A stretch of 64,000 nt of DNA from Paragordius varius (lineage: Eukaryota; Nematomorpha): assembly GCA_964247055.1 (NCBI GenBank), contig OZ176056.1, positions 6,944,001 to 7,008,000 of the forward strand, given 5' to 3'. The position numbers and the translations under genes are program-made. Position 1 is the stretch's first letter. Each line of letters opens with the position of its first letter. The notes beneath the pieces were generated by a model. The model saw only the letters and a list, made by a program, of their open reading frames with translations, made no database searches and had not been told where the DNA came from. Positions 1 through 12,520 of this stretch are shown piece by piece.

Positions 1-271
1 AATTTACTTATCTTAAGGGCCAAATACTGATAAAATTTAAATGGTGTTTGACATATTTGCATATGTTAAACTTCAAGTACGTTAGGGACACTTTAGTTTA
101 ATAAACACTGTTTTAGAAAGAGAGAGACTTTATATTCTTACTACTTTAAAAATAATTGATTGTAGTGTTAAATTTTATAATTAATTTCAAGTTTTTTATG
201 AGGATCATATGCAGATGCCATGTATCTTTTGATATCGCATTCATTTTAGGGGGTTAAATTTTTGTATATTA

Positions 272-548
272 CAGTAAAAATGAATTTATACGGACAAAAC
301 GTAAAATAAATAATTTTATCTAAAAGACAACCATACTTTTTTAAACCTTGGTTTTTCTTACATTATATATTTAATGACCCCGGGTAAAATTGATTGTGTT
401 ACCAATATACATGTCTAATAAATACTTTGCAAATTTTGAACAATGAGCAATAAAAAAAACAGATTTAAAAAATATGGTTGTTTTTTAGGAAAAAAAATTT
501 TTGTCTTTATATTTTTACATTTTGTCCGTATAATTCCAATTTTTACTG
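272..548. repeat. TA-flanked MITE (mariner-like ends), complete copy
   Basis: A 277-bp element with inverted ends. The left end reads CAGTAAAAATGAATTTATAC and the right end is its near-complement, ending ATTTTTACTG. It is flanked by TA on both sides (270-271 and 549-550), as expected for a Tc1/mariner-type target duplication. There is no coding capacity; the open frame across its right half is chance. A second copy, interrupted by a hAT element, lies at 2304-5570 and shares the ends and an internal stretch around 320-350. Confidence 0.75.
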
Positions 549-1533
549 TATATATTCTGATGTTTTCCGTAATCTAAAAATACACTATACAAAAATAATT
601 CTGTTGGCAATCATTGTAAGCCTTTCCTCCCTAAAACATAAAGCCTTTTTGATGTTAGGGGTAGTCTTTACAAAAAAATTTGCGCTAACGTCAGCAGATA
701 CATATATTTTTTATAGACTAGTGTGCGAAAAATTGCTATAGTTGTGTCTAGGCCTATTGGCTGAGATAAATTTGTTGTTTTTTATCTTGATATATTTTAA
801 ACTGAAGCTCTGGGATATTGATATAACTACATGTTTTTATACTATATGTGTTTGGCAACATGTATGGAAAAACAACAAAATCTTGAAAAATTACATTTTT
901 TCCTATGTCATAATACATCTACTGTATTACATTTTAACCATAATGTGAAGCCAGCATAAGTGTGCAAACTGTGCAATTATAGGTCACCACAGCAATTTTT
1001 AAGAAATGTTTTCTGAGTATAAACGATTTTTTACATATATTTTCTAATAATTTTTAAACTTAATTTAAAATTTGCATAATAACATTTTCTTATCATTTTT
1101 TAATGTTTTGAGACATTGCACATGCTCCTTTCCTATGAACCCAGTAATTACCGCAACTTAAGGGTCACATGTGGCAATAAGTTGCTAGGGTCTTCAAATT
1201 ATTAAATTTATGTACTAATTTAGGTTATAATATGCAAATGTGAAAAATAGTTATCAAGTTTTAATTAATATTATGGCCGGAATAATATTATTTGGTGAGT
1301 ACCATTGTATTAAGCTATTTATTTCAAAATAATCCAATCTTTTTGAGTTATTTGGGAAACTTCATTTATGAAGTCCCAATTTTTTAAAAAAAATTCTTAC
1401 ATATTTATAAATTTTTTGTTTAAAAACATAGGGTGTTAAGTTTAGATTAATAAATTACAATATTATTATATATTATACGGGGGGCAGTATCTGTTAATTT
1501 ATTAATTTAAACTGAAATATGAGGCTGTTCAGG
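549..1533. other. AT-rich stretch, no gene recognised
   Basis: About 1 kb of AT-rich sequence. Short open frames on the + strand (for example 742-948) have low-complexity, aromatic-rich translations typical of random AT-rich DNA. On the - strand an AG near 1489 could accept a short terminal exon for the upstream gene at 1617-1884, but this cannot be supported without transcripts. Confidence 0.5.
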
Positions 1534-1616
1534 TTATGCACTAAAAATTAAATTAATTTTTATAAAATTTTTTGTAATATATATATATATATATACAACA
1601 TAAAAATATAAAAAAC

Positions 1617-1884
1617 CCGTTATCCAAATTTCATATTGGTAGGAATTGGTTGATGTATTACAGGTGTAATTTCCGCTATAATTCACCGCTCTGGGTATTA
1701 AAACTTCATTGTTAAAATTATTAATTTTATGATTCCACGATTGACAAAAATTAGCCTTAATGGGGATGTTTCTACCGTCGTAAGCGGAACGAAACAAAAA
1801 TATATATTTTTGTTCTGGTCCAATACCTAAAATTGGACTTAGGATAATAAATATTGGTATTAAAAAATAACGAATTTGAAACAT
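1617..1884 (-). CDS. Putative secreted protein, first exon only
   Basis: An open frame of 89 codons starts with a clear hydrophobic signal peptide (MFQIRYFLIPIFIILSPILG, residues 1-20). A polar stretch with two cysteines follows, in FCQSW and YTCNTS. The frame runs on into low-complexity TA-repeat sequence, so the exon probably ends at a GTTTTT donor just after residues EIWIT (last exon base 1617). The phrase SGNYTC resembles the DxGxYxC turn of Ig-like domains, but the cysteine spacing is too short for a normal Ig fold, so no family is assigned. Downstream exons were not identified. It could be a host secreted protein or a chance frame; the signal peptide is the main argument. Confidence 0.4.
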
Positions 1885-2303
1885 AAATTACAATCTATAA
1901 AACAATTCGTACAATAATATAAACATAAAAATTATATAATAATAATATTTACTTAATTTATTAGGCGTTTTATTACTACATATCTACGTGGCAGAATTCA
2001 TCAGTATTTGTTATTTATCAATGTAATTGATTACATTTTTATTGTTTTTTTACTCAATTGTAATTAACACCCTATTAATTTGATAAAAAAAAGTAAAGGT
2101 AGACTACCAATTTCCGATAATTGTATTTATTAATCTGTTTTATTATGAACAAAATATTTAATCTATATTTTAGAGTGAATAAATTATTAATGCCAAATCG
2201 TATTTTCGAGCAACCTATAATATTCAATTTTTATGTCTGTCGCATGTTTCTTAAACGACTGGCTGACGGCGCGCCATGTTAAGTTCGCATTTTACCAAAT
2301 GTA
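1885..2303. other. Non-coding stretch upstream of the putative secreted-protein exon
   Basis: AT-rich sequence with no recognisable gene. It would contain the promoter of the - strand exon at 1617-1884, but no convincing TATA/initiator pair could be singled out. The short GC-richer patch near 2250-2280 has no recognised meaning. Confidence 0.4.
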
Positions 2304-2515
2304 TAGTAAAAACTGAGATTATACAGATAAAACGTAAAAATATAAAGGCAAATATTTTTATCTAAAAGACAACCATACTTTTTAAAATCTTGATTTTTTA
2401 AAAAATAACTTATTGTTTAAAATGGCAATGTTTAAAATAGAGATTTATATCACAAATATAATTTATTTAATAATTTACAATTGTAACTAAATAGCTTATA
2501 AAAGAAGGTTTAAAG

Positions 2516-5493
2516 CAGTGGTACTCACCGAAAAAATTTTACGGGCCAAATAAAACATATTTCTTTTTCGAGGGCCATGAACCTTATAATGGCAAATATT
2601 CCATAGCTATTTGACACATACGCACATATTTTTACTCTAAATCAACACAATGAATTTTTTGCGGGTCGCATGTAAATCCAGCTAAAAACTCGTTTTGCAC
2701 CATTTAGTTTTAAAAATTAAAATATTTTGATAACAACATTTATTTTGATATTAACCAATATAATAATTTTTTAATTTGGTTTCGCCTCATGGCAGGCCAA
2801 TCTTAATACGTCGTCCATATGATCATTAATTAAGCGATTTCGGTATGTATTCTTGATATACTTCATTTTTGAATATGCCGTCTCACACGTGTAAGTTGAT
2901 GGAAAAACAGTTAAGATAACTTGAGCACATTTTCTTATATTTTCATATTTATTTGGCACAACTTGCCAAAACTCTACATATCTTTCTTCTCTACGATTTT
3001 CCTTAAATATAGCTTCCAAATTGGAATCATTTTTAAAATCAACGAATTCTTCAATGATAAGCGCCTGATCAAAACCGAAAAGCTTAAGTTACTTAATGTT
3101 GGATATATCCATATGCCAAGTATTTTCAACGAATTTTAAGCAATTTTTAATATTTTTTAATCCTTGAAATCTGAATGTCATCTCATTAGATAAAAATGTT
3201 AAATGATTGTTTATTAAATTAATCTCCGCGGTAAATTCCATATTTTCTTTATGAATCGTTTTAAGTGTTGGAAAATGTAGGAGTGTTTTATTTATAAAAT
3301 CTTGTTTATATATTATTAATTTTTCTTTAAAAGCAAATATATGATTAGCAAATTGGGTTATTATTTTGCTCCCTTGAAGACTTGTATTAAAAGTACTAAA
3401 TTTATAAGTAATGTCGCAAAGGTAGGCTAATAAAACCCACCATTTGTCACTATTAATATCCTCGTCAAACTTTCTGTTATCTTTTAAAAATAATAGAATT
3501 TCATGTCTTAAATCAAAAAATCTATTTAATATTTTGCTAAGGTTTAGCCATCTCACAGCGGTGTACAAAAGAATATCATCAAACTCACTTGCCCATGTGA
3601 AGGTTGAAACAATGTTCATACATTCGTTCTTTTGGTGAAGATAAAAAGCTCATCCTACCTTCACTTGCGTGCTATAAAACGAGCATATAAAATTGAGGAT
3701 CGTAGGATTTTTAATACTTAATAACTTTTGAACTATATGGAATTTTTGAATTCTGAAAAGTGTTCCAAATAAAGTAAACACTATATTATAATAAGATTAT
3801 TTGTTGAAAGTATTATCAAAAATTTTATTTATATTAGAAGGCATTAAAACTAAATAAATACTTGGGTATTTTTTATTAATTAGCTCTAATTTTTAGTCCA
3901 GTATAATTTTCGTTGGCAATTAAAACTAAAAATGCCATATAATTACTATCCATCAACATTCGACACTATAGGATAATCCTGGGTATATATCATATTTTAA
4001 TCGTCCAAGTAAGTTTCTTAAATCTTTTTTTATCTATTATTTATAGGCTTGGTCCCATATCTCAGACATCATCCAGTCCGAGTCTGGCTACTTGTTCAGC
4101 CACTCAACATTCACATAAAATAAACATATGATTTAAAACGAGCCCATTTCGGTGAAGGTAGAGACACCTTCACATGGGCCACTGTGGATATCTTTCAGAA
4201 GGTTTTAAATTTACGGCGATTGAATTCTCTGACACGGATGTAGTTAACAATATCCTCAACCGTTTTAATTACTAAATTTAGTGATTCATCTTTAACACGC
4301 GAAACCAAGTTTTGCTGATGAATAAAGCAGTGAAAAAAATATATTTTAATTATATTGGTTTTTTAAAAGAGGAATAAACCCTTTGTTTATCATAGAGGGA
4401 TAGCCATCTGTGCAGATCAAAACCAATTTTTTCATAGATATACCATTATTATCGAAAAAAGTGCTAATTATTTCAAGAAAATCACTGCCTTTTGTGGTAT
4501 TATTCATTGGTAAAAATTTCAAATATTCCTCGTTGATTATGTTGTCGAAGAGCGCACATTGAGGTGTTGAACTTATATCAGTGCTAGAATCGATTGCAAT
4601 ACTGTAGTATTTGTAGTTTTTCAGAGCCAATAATGTATTGTTAAAAATGTATTTAGACATATCTTCGATGCGTCGAAAACATGTTGAATCAGAAAGTTGA
4701 AGTTTTTTTTTGCCTCATGTCAAATAAAAAAGTGCCACCATTTATTAAACATTCTTTTATTTTTTGGGAATCAGTAAACGGTTTCAGCAAATTTCATACG
4801 AAGTTAATGTTACAGCTTCCTGGGAAAAAGCTATGGCCATAATAGATTTTTCATTCTCGTATAATTCCTTAAAATTTTTATATTTTACGTTTCTTTCCTC
4901 ATTATTTTCTAGTAATTTATAATGAGGATTTTAAAATGTCTAAATATTGTATTTTTTTATAATTATGTTGTCCTTGCATATAAGGCAGGTAGCAACATTG
5001 TTATTTAAAACGACAAAAAAATTATTTTCCCATTCTTTTTTAAAGAAGCGATTTTCATCGGATAATTTACGTTTTTGGCATTAGATGTCATCCTTTGAAT
5101 TTATGTTTAAATATTATGTAAAAAAAATAGGAATATAAATTGAATTATGCTATAAAAAACAGGTCAATATTTAATGATGTCGAGTTGAAAAATATGGTAA
5201 TGAGTTATAAAAATGATGCAGGATAGCAATGAAATGTATGTGCAATGGGTGAAAACAAAAAAGCGATATAAAAATTTCAAAAAGAAAAGAAAATAGAATA
5301 CAGAAAAAGAAACAACGTGTGCCCATAAATCATAAATTTTAAAATCATTTTAATGTAGGAAAATTTTCTACATTTCTTGGGTAAAAAAAATATTATCAAT
5401 TAAAAAAAAATAAGTATCAATATGGTCATAGGGCAATTTTAAAGCACACTTAGGGCCACATGCGGCCCGCGGGCCGCGGTTTGAGTATCACTG
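2516..5493 (-). mobile_element. hAT DNA transposon, family B copy 1
   Basis: A 2978-bp element with ends CAGTGGTACTCACC on the left and GGTTTGAGTATCACTG on the right. It is flanked by a perfect 8-bp duplication GTTTAAAG (2508-2515 and 5494-5501). The GC-rich subterminal GCGGCCCGCGGGCCGCGG near the right end stands out from the AT background and recurs in the other family copies at 9488-11698 and 54674-58804. The 8-bp duplication and CAGTG ends are diagnostic of hAT. It encodes a decayed transposase on the - strand. Confidence 0.93.
2771..5097 (-). pseudogene. hAT transposase (BED-finger, ZBED5/GTF2IRD2-like), broken
   Basis: The - strand carries, in order, a start near 5097 followed by a BED-type zinc-finger fragment (CLICKDN near 4980). 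Next come the first catalytic-region motif IAIDSSTDIS and ICTDGYPSMINK within 4346-4660, a middle helical section at 3089-3619 (VRWLNLSK, a motif typical of this family), and the C-terminal hATC dimerisation domain at 2771-3019 (TCETAYSKMKYIKNTYRNRL). The pieces lie in different frames with stops between them, so the gene is dead. A live relative would be about 600 residues. Assignment to the ZBED5/GTF2IRD2-like group rests on remembered motif similarity. Confidence 0.85.
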
Positions 5494-5570
5494 GTTTAAA
5501 GTATGGTCTTTGAGATAAAAATTTTTGTCTTTATATTTTTATGTTGTCCCCATAATTTAAATTTTTACTG

Positions 5571-6599
5571 TAAAAGATACGTCCGTCTAAATAAACTGCA
5601 AAACCAACAAGATTCATCATGATTTGAAAGAATAGTTATTTTGTATAGAGACCTGATTTCATAAGAGAATTGGACAATCATGTTTTTAAGGAAAAAAAAT
5701 CCAGAAATTAAAGTTGATATCGATTGTATTTGAATAGATAAAATTTTACATGTTCATGATATTTCGCGTGTGAGATTAAAAATTCAATTAGTTTCAGCTA
5801 AAAACACTTAGTTTTCATAATAATTATTTGTTTGTATTACAAACATTTCCCGTTATCAGATACAGAAAATAATGTATATCATATATATATAACATTCTTA
5901 TTTTTTTAAATATATTAAAAAATATTTTTAAAATATATTCAAAAATAATCCAACGGGTTACATGCTATAAAAAACTAAAAGCCAATGTGAATATTAAATT
6001 ATTCCCAAAACACCTTTTTTTAAAATTTTGTGATACGACATTTATTATATCCAGTGGCCAAACCATAGAGAGCTAGGGGGAGCAGTGCGGGAGCCCAAGG
6101 CAAAGGCCCTTTTTTATTATTTATATTAAATTTTAATCCCCTTTCTATTTTGCTGGAGGGCCCAAAATTTATTACCTTTTTTATTACAGATATGTTAATA
6201 ATGATTGCCTGATTGTAAGTATACTGGCAAAGAATATTGAAAGGCAAAAAAGCGAATAGGCGTTATCATAAGTTGCTATAGATAAACACCTTAAAATCTC
6301 TCCGATTAACACTTCAAAATATAAAAATAGTTAAAAAATAAATAAATGAGTATAGATGTTTTACACCAAAAATAAATGAAGCTTATGAATTTTCAACCCT
6401 AAATTATTTTGTTATTAAATAGTATTAGTTTTATTTCCCAAAATTTTAACAGATGTATTTTTTCCCTCTATTAAGTAATAATAACAACAGATAAAATCAT
6501 TTGCATCATATAGCCTAATTTGTTTTTTAATTTAGTGTGAAAAACAACTTACATATTTTGATTATTATAAGAAAATTGGTTCATGTAAATATTACTATT
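5571..6599. other. Non-coding stretch with a small transposon-end fragment
   Basis: AT-rich DNA without a gene. The GC-richer segment 6052-6170 begins CAGTGGCCAAACC and contains GGAGCCCAAGGCAAAGG, a look typical of a truncated hAT end. The - strand frame at 6020-6247 over it is a by-product of that repeat and is not called a gene. Confidence 0.4.
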
Positions 6600-7043
6600 A
6601 TTGTGGGAAAGAGCAAAAAATGCATTTTTCATTATCCACTAAATTAGTGTCGCTTTATTAATTTCTGGCAGTGTTAAAAGTGAACAAAAGGAGGAAAAAA
6701 ACATTCATTATAACAAATTCTCTAACAAGTCATCTCAATTTATTTATTTTGATTATACATTATGCAATTTAATGCAGCCCAATTCATTGGCCAATTCACA
6801 CAACAAAGTATGAGAAATAACAATAGTAAAAAAGTTTTTAATGCTTATAGAATGAAATTCATTAAATTTTACAGAATGATTGTTATTTCACATACTTTAC
6901 TGTAAAGTAAATTGGACAACAATTGGCTGTACATTAATGTGCATTATTTTTCTAATGTTTTTAACCTTTGATGCGTGTTATTTCAAATTTATTTTTATCT
7001 CTAAAACATAAAATTTTTGATTAACTTTCACCACACACTAAAA

Positions 7044-7601
7044 CAGAGGGCGGCAATTTTTCAGCGGGCCATTCTCAATACTTAAAAATCATGGCGGTCC
7101 CACATTCATATTCCATTATTATTACATTTGTATATATTTATCAGGCCATTGAACCCGACCTTGTTCTTGCCTTAGGAACCGATTCCTGTTCCATTTTAAA
7201 TTTAGAGCCCGGTTCTAGTTCCACTTTTTTGGGACCGGTTCGGAGTCCTGTTATTATAATTTCAAAAAGCCATATTACTATAAAAAAATATTTTATCATT
7301 CTGACTAGACAGCTGTAAAAATTTTATTCATCCGAATTCTAACTTTTAGAAATTAGTTTTAATATTTAAGAGTTTCCCCGCTGCTATTCTTAGGTAGGCC
7401 TGTATTCCGCGCAATGGGTTTATATGAAGAACGAATATGTGAGACGAGAGATAAAAAAGCTTCACCAAACAAGCTGTCCCATTCATATAGGAATTAAATC
7501 TTCATAGTAAAGTAGTTTTAAAATTATGTCCATGTTAGTGATAGCAGGTCATGGTTCATATTTAATCGGGGGCCACACAAAAGGAAAGGTTGCCGATTCT
7601 A
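7044..7601. repeat. hAT-type MITE inside the family F element
   Basis: About 558 bp with ends CAGAGGGCGGCAATTTTTC and, on the right, GGCCACACAAAAGG then GGTTGCCGATTC, Charlie-like hAT ends. Flanks CACTAAAA (left) and AACTAGAA (right) are degraded forms of an 8-bp duplication that is clearer in the inverted sister copy at 24073-24628. The open frame 7091-7318, with its serine- and proline-rich translation, lies entirely in the MITE and is not considered a gene. Confidence 0.7.
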
Positions 7602-7979
7602 AACTAGAAAATTTTCATTCGGATCATGTTTTCACAATAATCGCATAGTTGTAAAATTTTTTATTCAAAATTTAATTCTAAATATTTTTTTATATTTCTT
7701 ATAAGCGGATCGTAAAAACGAAGAGCGAAAGAAAAAGCAATAAGCATTTCAAAATAAAATTTACAGATTTTCAAAACCCATTTCGACAAATATGTCCTTT
7801 GATGCTAGCTCACACGAGAGAAAAACAGTTGAGTTCAGCAATAATGTGGATTTTGTATAATTCGAGTCATACAATTAAACCCAGCCTTCATGTTAGCTCA
7901 AGCTCAAATAGAAAACGGTAGTGATTAGCAACAAAGGTGTAGATGATTTGGATATTTTGGGTTATACTAGCGTAGAACG

Positions 7980-10900
7980 TACATTTAAGCCGTTAGATTC
8001 CAGTGAATTCGGATATGGGTAATTATATAAATATAGAGTTATCAAATGAAAAATGAATTATCTTTCCCCGGGTCCTTTTAAAATAGATTTTTCTCAAGAA
8101 AATCGTTGCTTTTCAGAAGCCTATTACAAAAAGAACACTATATCTGGGCTTAAAAGATCATGTTACAATATAATTTTGGATGCAGCCTTGTGAACCGTGC
8201 CTGTTCTCTAATGACAGAAGGACATATGGAGAAAGGGTATGAGGAATTGGACGCTCTTCAAAATTTTTATACATGAAGGAAGTAAGTATCACACGGACTG
8301 CTCCTCTATTTCTGATAAATGGAAAGAGGGTAAAACGATTCGGGATTTTTAAAACAAATTAAAAATGAAACAAATTTTGGGTTAATGTATTAGAGAAATG
8401 AGTTAACATAACATTATTTTTGTCAAATTTTGTCTTTCCGTGGTACACGTAAAATAATAAAATCTATATAATTTTTTAAGTCAGGCTCACCTTTAAGCAA
8501 AATATGATAGTATAATGAAGCAAGTTCTGGATAAGCCTAAAGGGTAACATTTTGTGTCCATTATACGAGAGCGAATTATAGTAAATTGCAACGAGTTTGA
8601 GAGAAGTAATCATATAAAAAATAAAGAGGCGGCTTTTTACACTCTCATTTTAGATACCACTCAGGATAGTTAAGACAGATCACTTAAATCATACATTTAG
8701 ATTTGTTAAAATTATTAAGGAATATAGCATGACAAAAAATTGAGATAAAAGAAATGTTTTTAGGATTTAGATTTAGAGACATTGAAAAACATTTATCATA
8801 TAAGTTTATAGTATAATAAAAAAATCTTTTAAAAACTATATTTTATTAGATAAGTGAAGCCATGGTTATGAGAGAGGTGTTATGAGCGGAACTTACAATG
8901 GTGTACAATTTGTAAAAGGATATGCCATGTTCATTGCGCCGCCTATAATCTAGATTTAGTTTTAAATGATTCTATTAAATCTTGCATAGAGGCATCCGAT
9001 TTTGCTACTCTGGAGGCAATATATCCATTTTTTGGCTCCAGTATAAAATAAATGAAACCTTTAGAGAAGTTTTACTCAGAAATCTGAAATAAGTTTAAAA
9101 AAAATAAATTCCACTTTTTGGGCTGGAATGTATACGTCTCTTTTATCAATAAATCGTTATTTGATAATAAGGTTTTGATCAATATAACATTAACGAGCAC
9201 TATGAAAAAGGAGCGGAAAAAAGCTTCTATGTTAATCACAAAAATAAAAAATTTAAATTATATATCTTTGCATATTTTTATATCATAACAATCAAATGAT
9301 ATAGACCTTATAGAGCAAAAGAGCGTAGAAAACTTAGATACAAATTTTAAAATATAGAGTTAACTATAAAACCGCAAAAGATACCATGGAAATGGCAATA
9401 AAATGGAGCATTAAACCTGTTGTTAGTGATAAGTAACTAAAATTATGAAAAGTAAATGCCGATGACAATAGATTTTTTAATTTAGATCAGTGGTATTCAC
9501 CAAAAAAGTTTGGATATCCAAATAAAAAAAATTTTTTTTTCGAGGGCCAAAAACCTTATAATGGCAAATATTCCATAGCTATTTGACACATATGCACATA
9601 TACTCTAAATCAGCACAATGAATATTTTGCGGACCGCATGCAAATTCAGCTAAAAACTCGTTTTGCACCATTTAGTTTGAAAAATTAAAATATTTTGATT
9701 TCAAAACCAATAATTTTTGATAAATTTGGTTTCGCCTCTTGAAAAGCCACTCTTAATACATTATTATACGATCATCGTTTAAGCAATTTCTATATGTATT
9801 CTTGGCATTCTTCATTTTTGAATATGCCGTTCACACGTGTAAGTTGAGGGAAAAGTTACGATAACTTGAGCATATTTATTTATATTTTAATATTAATTTG
9901 GCACATATTTCCAAAACTTTACATATTTTTCTTTTCTACGATTCACCTTGAATATAACCTCCAAATTGGAATCATTTTTAAAATCTACGAATTCTTTAAT
10001 GATATGCACCTGATCAACACCGAAATGCTCAAGTTGCTTAATAGTGGATATATCCGTATGCCATGGATTTTTTTTTGAGCAATTTTTAATATTTCTTATT
10101 TTAAAATATGTATTTCATGATTGTCTATAATTATTCTCCGCAGTATTTTCCATATTTTCTTCATGAATCGTTTTAGGTGTTGGAGAATATAGGAGTCTTT
10201 TATTTTTATAATCTTGTTTATATATCATTAATTTTTCTTCAAAAGCGAATTGGGTCATTATTTTGCTCCCTTGAAGACTTGTATTAAAAATTCTATGTTT
10301 ATCAGTGTCGCAAAGGTAGGCTAAATCTCACCATTTGTCACTATTTATTTTCTCATCAAAATTTGTATTATCCTTTATAAATAATAGGATCTCATGTCTT
10401 AAAAAAATCACAAAAGAATATCATCAAACTTACTGTGGATATCTTTCTGAAGGTTTTTGAATTTACGACGGTTGAATCTCTGGCACGGACGTGGTTAACT
10501 ATACCCACAACCGTTTTTAGAATTGAGTGCTTAATCTTTTACTCGCGAAATTAAGTTTTGTTGATGAATAAAGCAGTAAATGTTAAAATATTTTGCATAT
10601 TATGTTTGTTTTTCAAAAGAAGAATAAATTATTTGTTTATTCCAATCATAGGGAGCCGTCTGTGCAGATCGAAACCAATTTTTTCGTAGATATACCATTA
10701 TTATCGAAAAAAGAACTATTTATATCAAGAAAATCGCTTCCTTTCTTGGTGTTCATTAGTAAAAATTTATAATATTCCTTCTTGATTATGTTGTCATTGC
10801 AAAATCTCACGAAAAGCGCTTATTGAGGTGTTGTACTAATCTCAGTGCTAGAATCAATTGCAATACTAAACTATTTGTTTTTCCGGGCCAATAATGTATT

Positions 10901-12180
10901 AAAAATATATTTATACATATATTCAATCCGTCGAGCACATGTTGAAAAAAGTTGAAGTTTTTTAATTGTCTCATGTTTGATCTTTATTATGGTCTTTATC
11001 AAATAAAAAAGTACAACCATTTGTTAGACATTCACTTATTAGTTGGGAATCAGAAAACGATTTCATATATTTTCCTAAAATATAGCAAATCTTATGAAGC
11101 TAGTGTTACAGCTTTTCCTGGGCGAAAGCTATGGACATAATAGCTTTTATTTTCTTTTATAAAGGAGGGATTTTCATCGGATGATATACGTTTTTTATTA
11201 GATGACATCCTTTGAATTTATGTTTAAATATAATGTAAATTTCAAAAAAATGGGAATATAATTTGAATTATGCTAAAACAGGTCGAAATTTAATGGTGTT
11301 GATTAAAAAATATTTTATGGGAATGAGTTATAAAAAATGATGGAGGATAGCAATGAGAAGAATATTTATATGCAAGTGTGAATGAAAGGCTGGTAAATAA
11401 AAAAGAATGTAATAAAAATTCCAAAAAAGAAAATGGAATACTTAAACAGAAACAACATGAGACAAAATTTTGAAATCATTTTAATGAAGGGAAAGTTTTC
11501 TACATTTCAAATTCGATAAAAAATAAAAATTACCAAAATTAAATCTAAACAAAAAAAATCAATATTAAAATAGGCTAAAATTCGTTTATGTATATTTTGA
11601 ATTCATACTTAAAAAAATAATTTAAGTATCAATATGGTCATAGGGCAATTTTAAAGCACTCTTAGGGCCACATGTGGGCCGCGGTTTGTGTATCACTGAT
11701 TTAGACGATAAGTTTAGAACGAATGTTTTCGATAATTTTAATATTTCGGTTAAGAACAGATTCGGCAGTTTTTATAGCGCAACTTTCATTTCTGTTTCCA
11801 TCAAAGTTAACTAAAATGAGAATAGAAATTAACAATTCAGCTAAAAATTTGATAAATTATTGTCTAAAGGATTGTGAATACTTTCAGATTCAAAAAGTGA
11901 CAGCTTCTAATTCAGGATGAGTTCGCTTAAATTAACAATGCCTGGTAATTTGCAGAGCTATTAAGTACCCAACAGTTTCAGCCAGTTGTGATAAAGTACA
12001 TCATTATTATTGTTTTTGACTTTACCAGTTGGGGTTGTTACAGCGGAACGTTCATTCTCAAAGTCAAGAATAATTAAAAAATATATTAGAAGCACGATGG
12101 CTGAATACAGGTTGAGCAATTTATGGTTGCTAACAATCGAAGCGGAGATGGCGGATCATATGGATAAATAGATATAATTA
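7980..12180 (+). pseudogene. hAT transposase of the ZMYM1/DUF4371 type, broken and interrupted
   Basis: Read on the + strand in several frames. A TTF-type zinc-finger region with CEPCLFSNDRRTYGE lies near 8180-8240. ILDTTQD, the start of the catalytic domain, is near 8650. SGTYNGVQ and HCAAYNLDLVLNDS, the HCxxHxLNL signature of this family, lie near 8880-8980. After the inserted family B hAT, the C-terminal hATC domain reads LPVGVVTAERSFSKSRIIKK near 12030-12090. Many stops and frame changes show it is long dead. It resembles zinc finger MYM-type protein 1-like transposases, by recognition of motifs only. Confidence 0.75.
9488..11698 (-). mobile_element. hAT family B copy 2, inserted in the family F element
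   Basis: A 2211-bp element with ends CAGTGGTATTCACC and TTTGTGTATCACTG. It is flanked by the 8-bp repeat ATTTAGAT (9480-9487) and ATTTAGAC (11699-11706), seven of eight matching. The interior is a more decayed and shorter version of 2516-5493, with the hATC remnant around 9730-9990 on the - strand and the catalytic-region remnant around 10560-10900. It splits the family F transposase pseudogene, so it is younger than that element. Confidence 0.88.
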
Positions 12181-12520
12181 GAAAATTCGCTCACGAAACA
12201 AAATTTTAAAACATAATTTTTTGATTAATACATGCAATAATTAAATTATTTTAAACTTTAAAAATGAACATTAAGATTAATTAATTGGCGGTAATTATGG
12301 TGGGCGGGTGGGTACAAACTATTATATAAAAAATACCAGGTGCGCAAAACTTTTAGACTCAGGAGCCAAGTCATATAAATATTAACATTTTTATATATAA
12401 TATTTCTTTCCGAATCTAAGTGATGCGCCAGGTGAAAAGATAACTGCAACCAATTTTTTTGGAGGGAAGGGGACGCAGTATTCAAATCTTGCAGGACCAC
12501 AATTTATAGTTCCGCTACTG

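Larger units (their letters stand above)
2304..5570. repeat. Second copy of the TA-flanked MITE, split by a hAT insertion
   Basis: The left end TAGTAAAAACTGAG (after TA at 2302-2303) and the right end ATTTTTACTG (before TA at 5571-5572) match the MITE at 272-548. Both also share the internal motif AAAAGACAACCATACTTTTT. The interior is interrupted at 2516-5493 by a hAT element whose 8-bp target duplication is still perfect. The MITE therefore landed first and the hAT later. Confidence 0.7.
6600..12520 (+). mobile_element. Large hAT element, family F (ZMYM1/DUF4371 type), carrying two insertions
   Basis: The right end is GTTCCGCTACTG at 12520, the complement of the CAGTGGCGGAAC end of the short relative at 23582-25057. 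The left limit is approximate: homology to that relative, in inverted orientation, runs from about 6600 to 7750 and again over 12200-12520. The relative therefore looks like an internally deleted derivative. Both copies carry the same small MITE at the same internal place (7044-7601 here). A family B hAT sits at 9488-11698. The + strand carries a broken transposase. No target duplication was found because the left end is unclear. Confidence 0.7.

Noticed and set aside
478-948. Two adjacent + strand open frames near the left edge
   Set aside because: Aromatic- and isoleucine-rich translations with no domain or splice logic; the first overlaps the right end of a MITE.
1617-1884. Immunoglobulin-like domain in the putative secreted protein
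   Set aside because: SGNYTC fits the second-cysteine turn, but the only upstream cysteine is much too close for an Ig fold.
6020-6247. A - strand frame with GPLPWAPALLPLALYG
   Set aside because: It is the translation of a GC-richer transposon-end fragment, and similar text recurs in repeat ends; no gene context.
7091-7318. A + strand frame with a serine/proline-rich stretch
   Set aside because: Lies wholly inside the MITE at 7044-7601.
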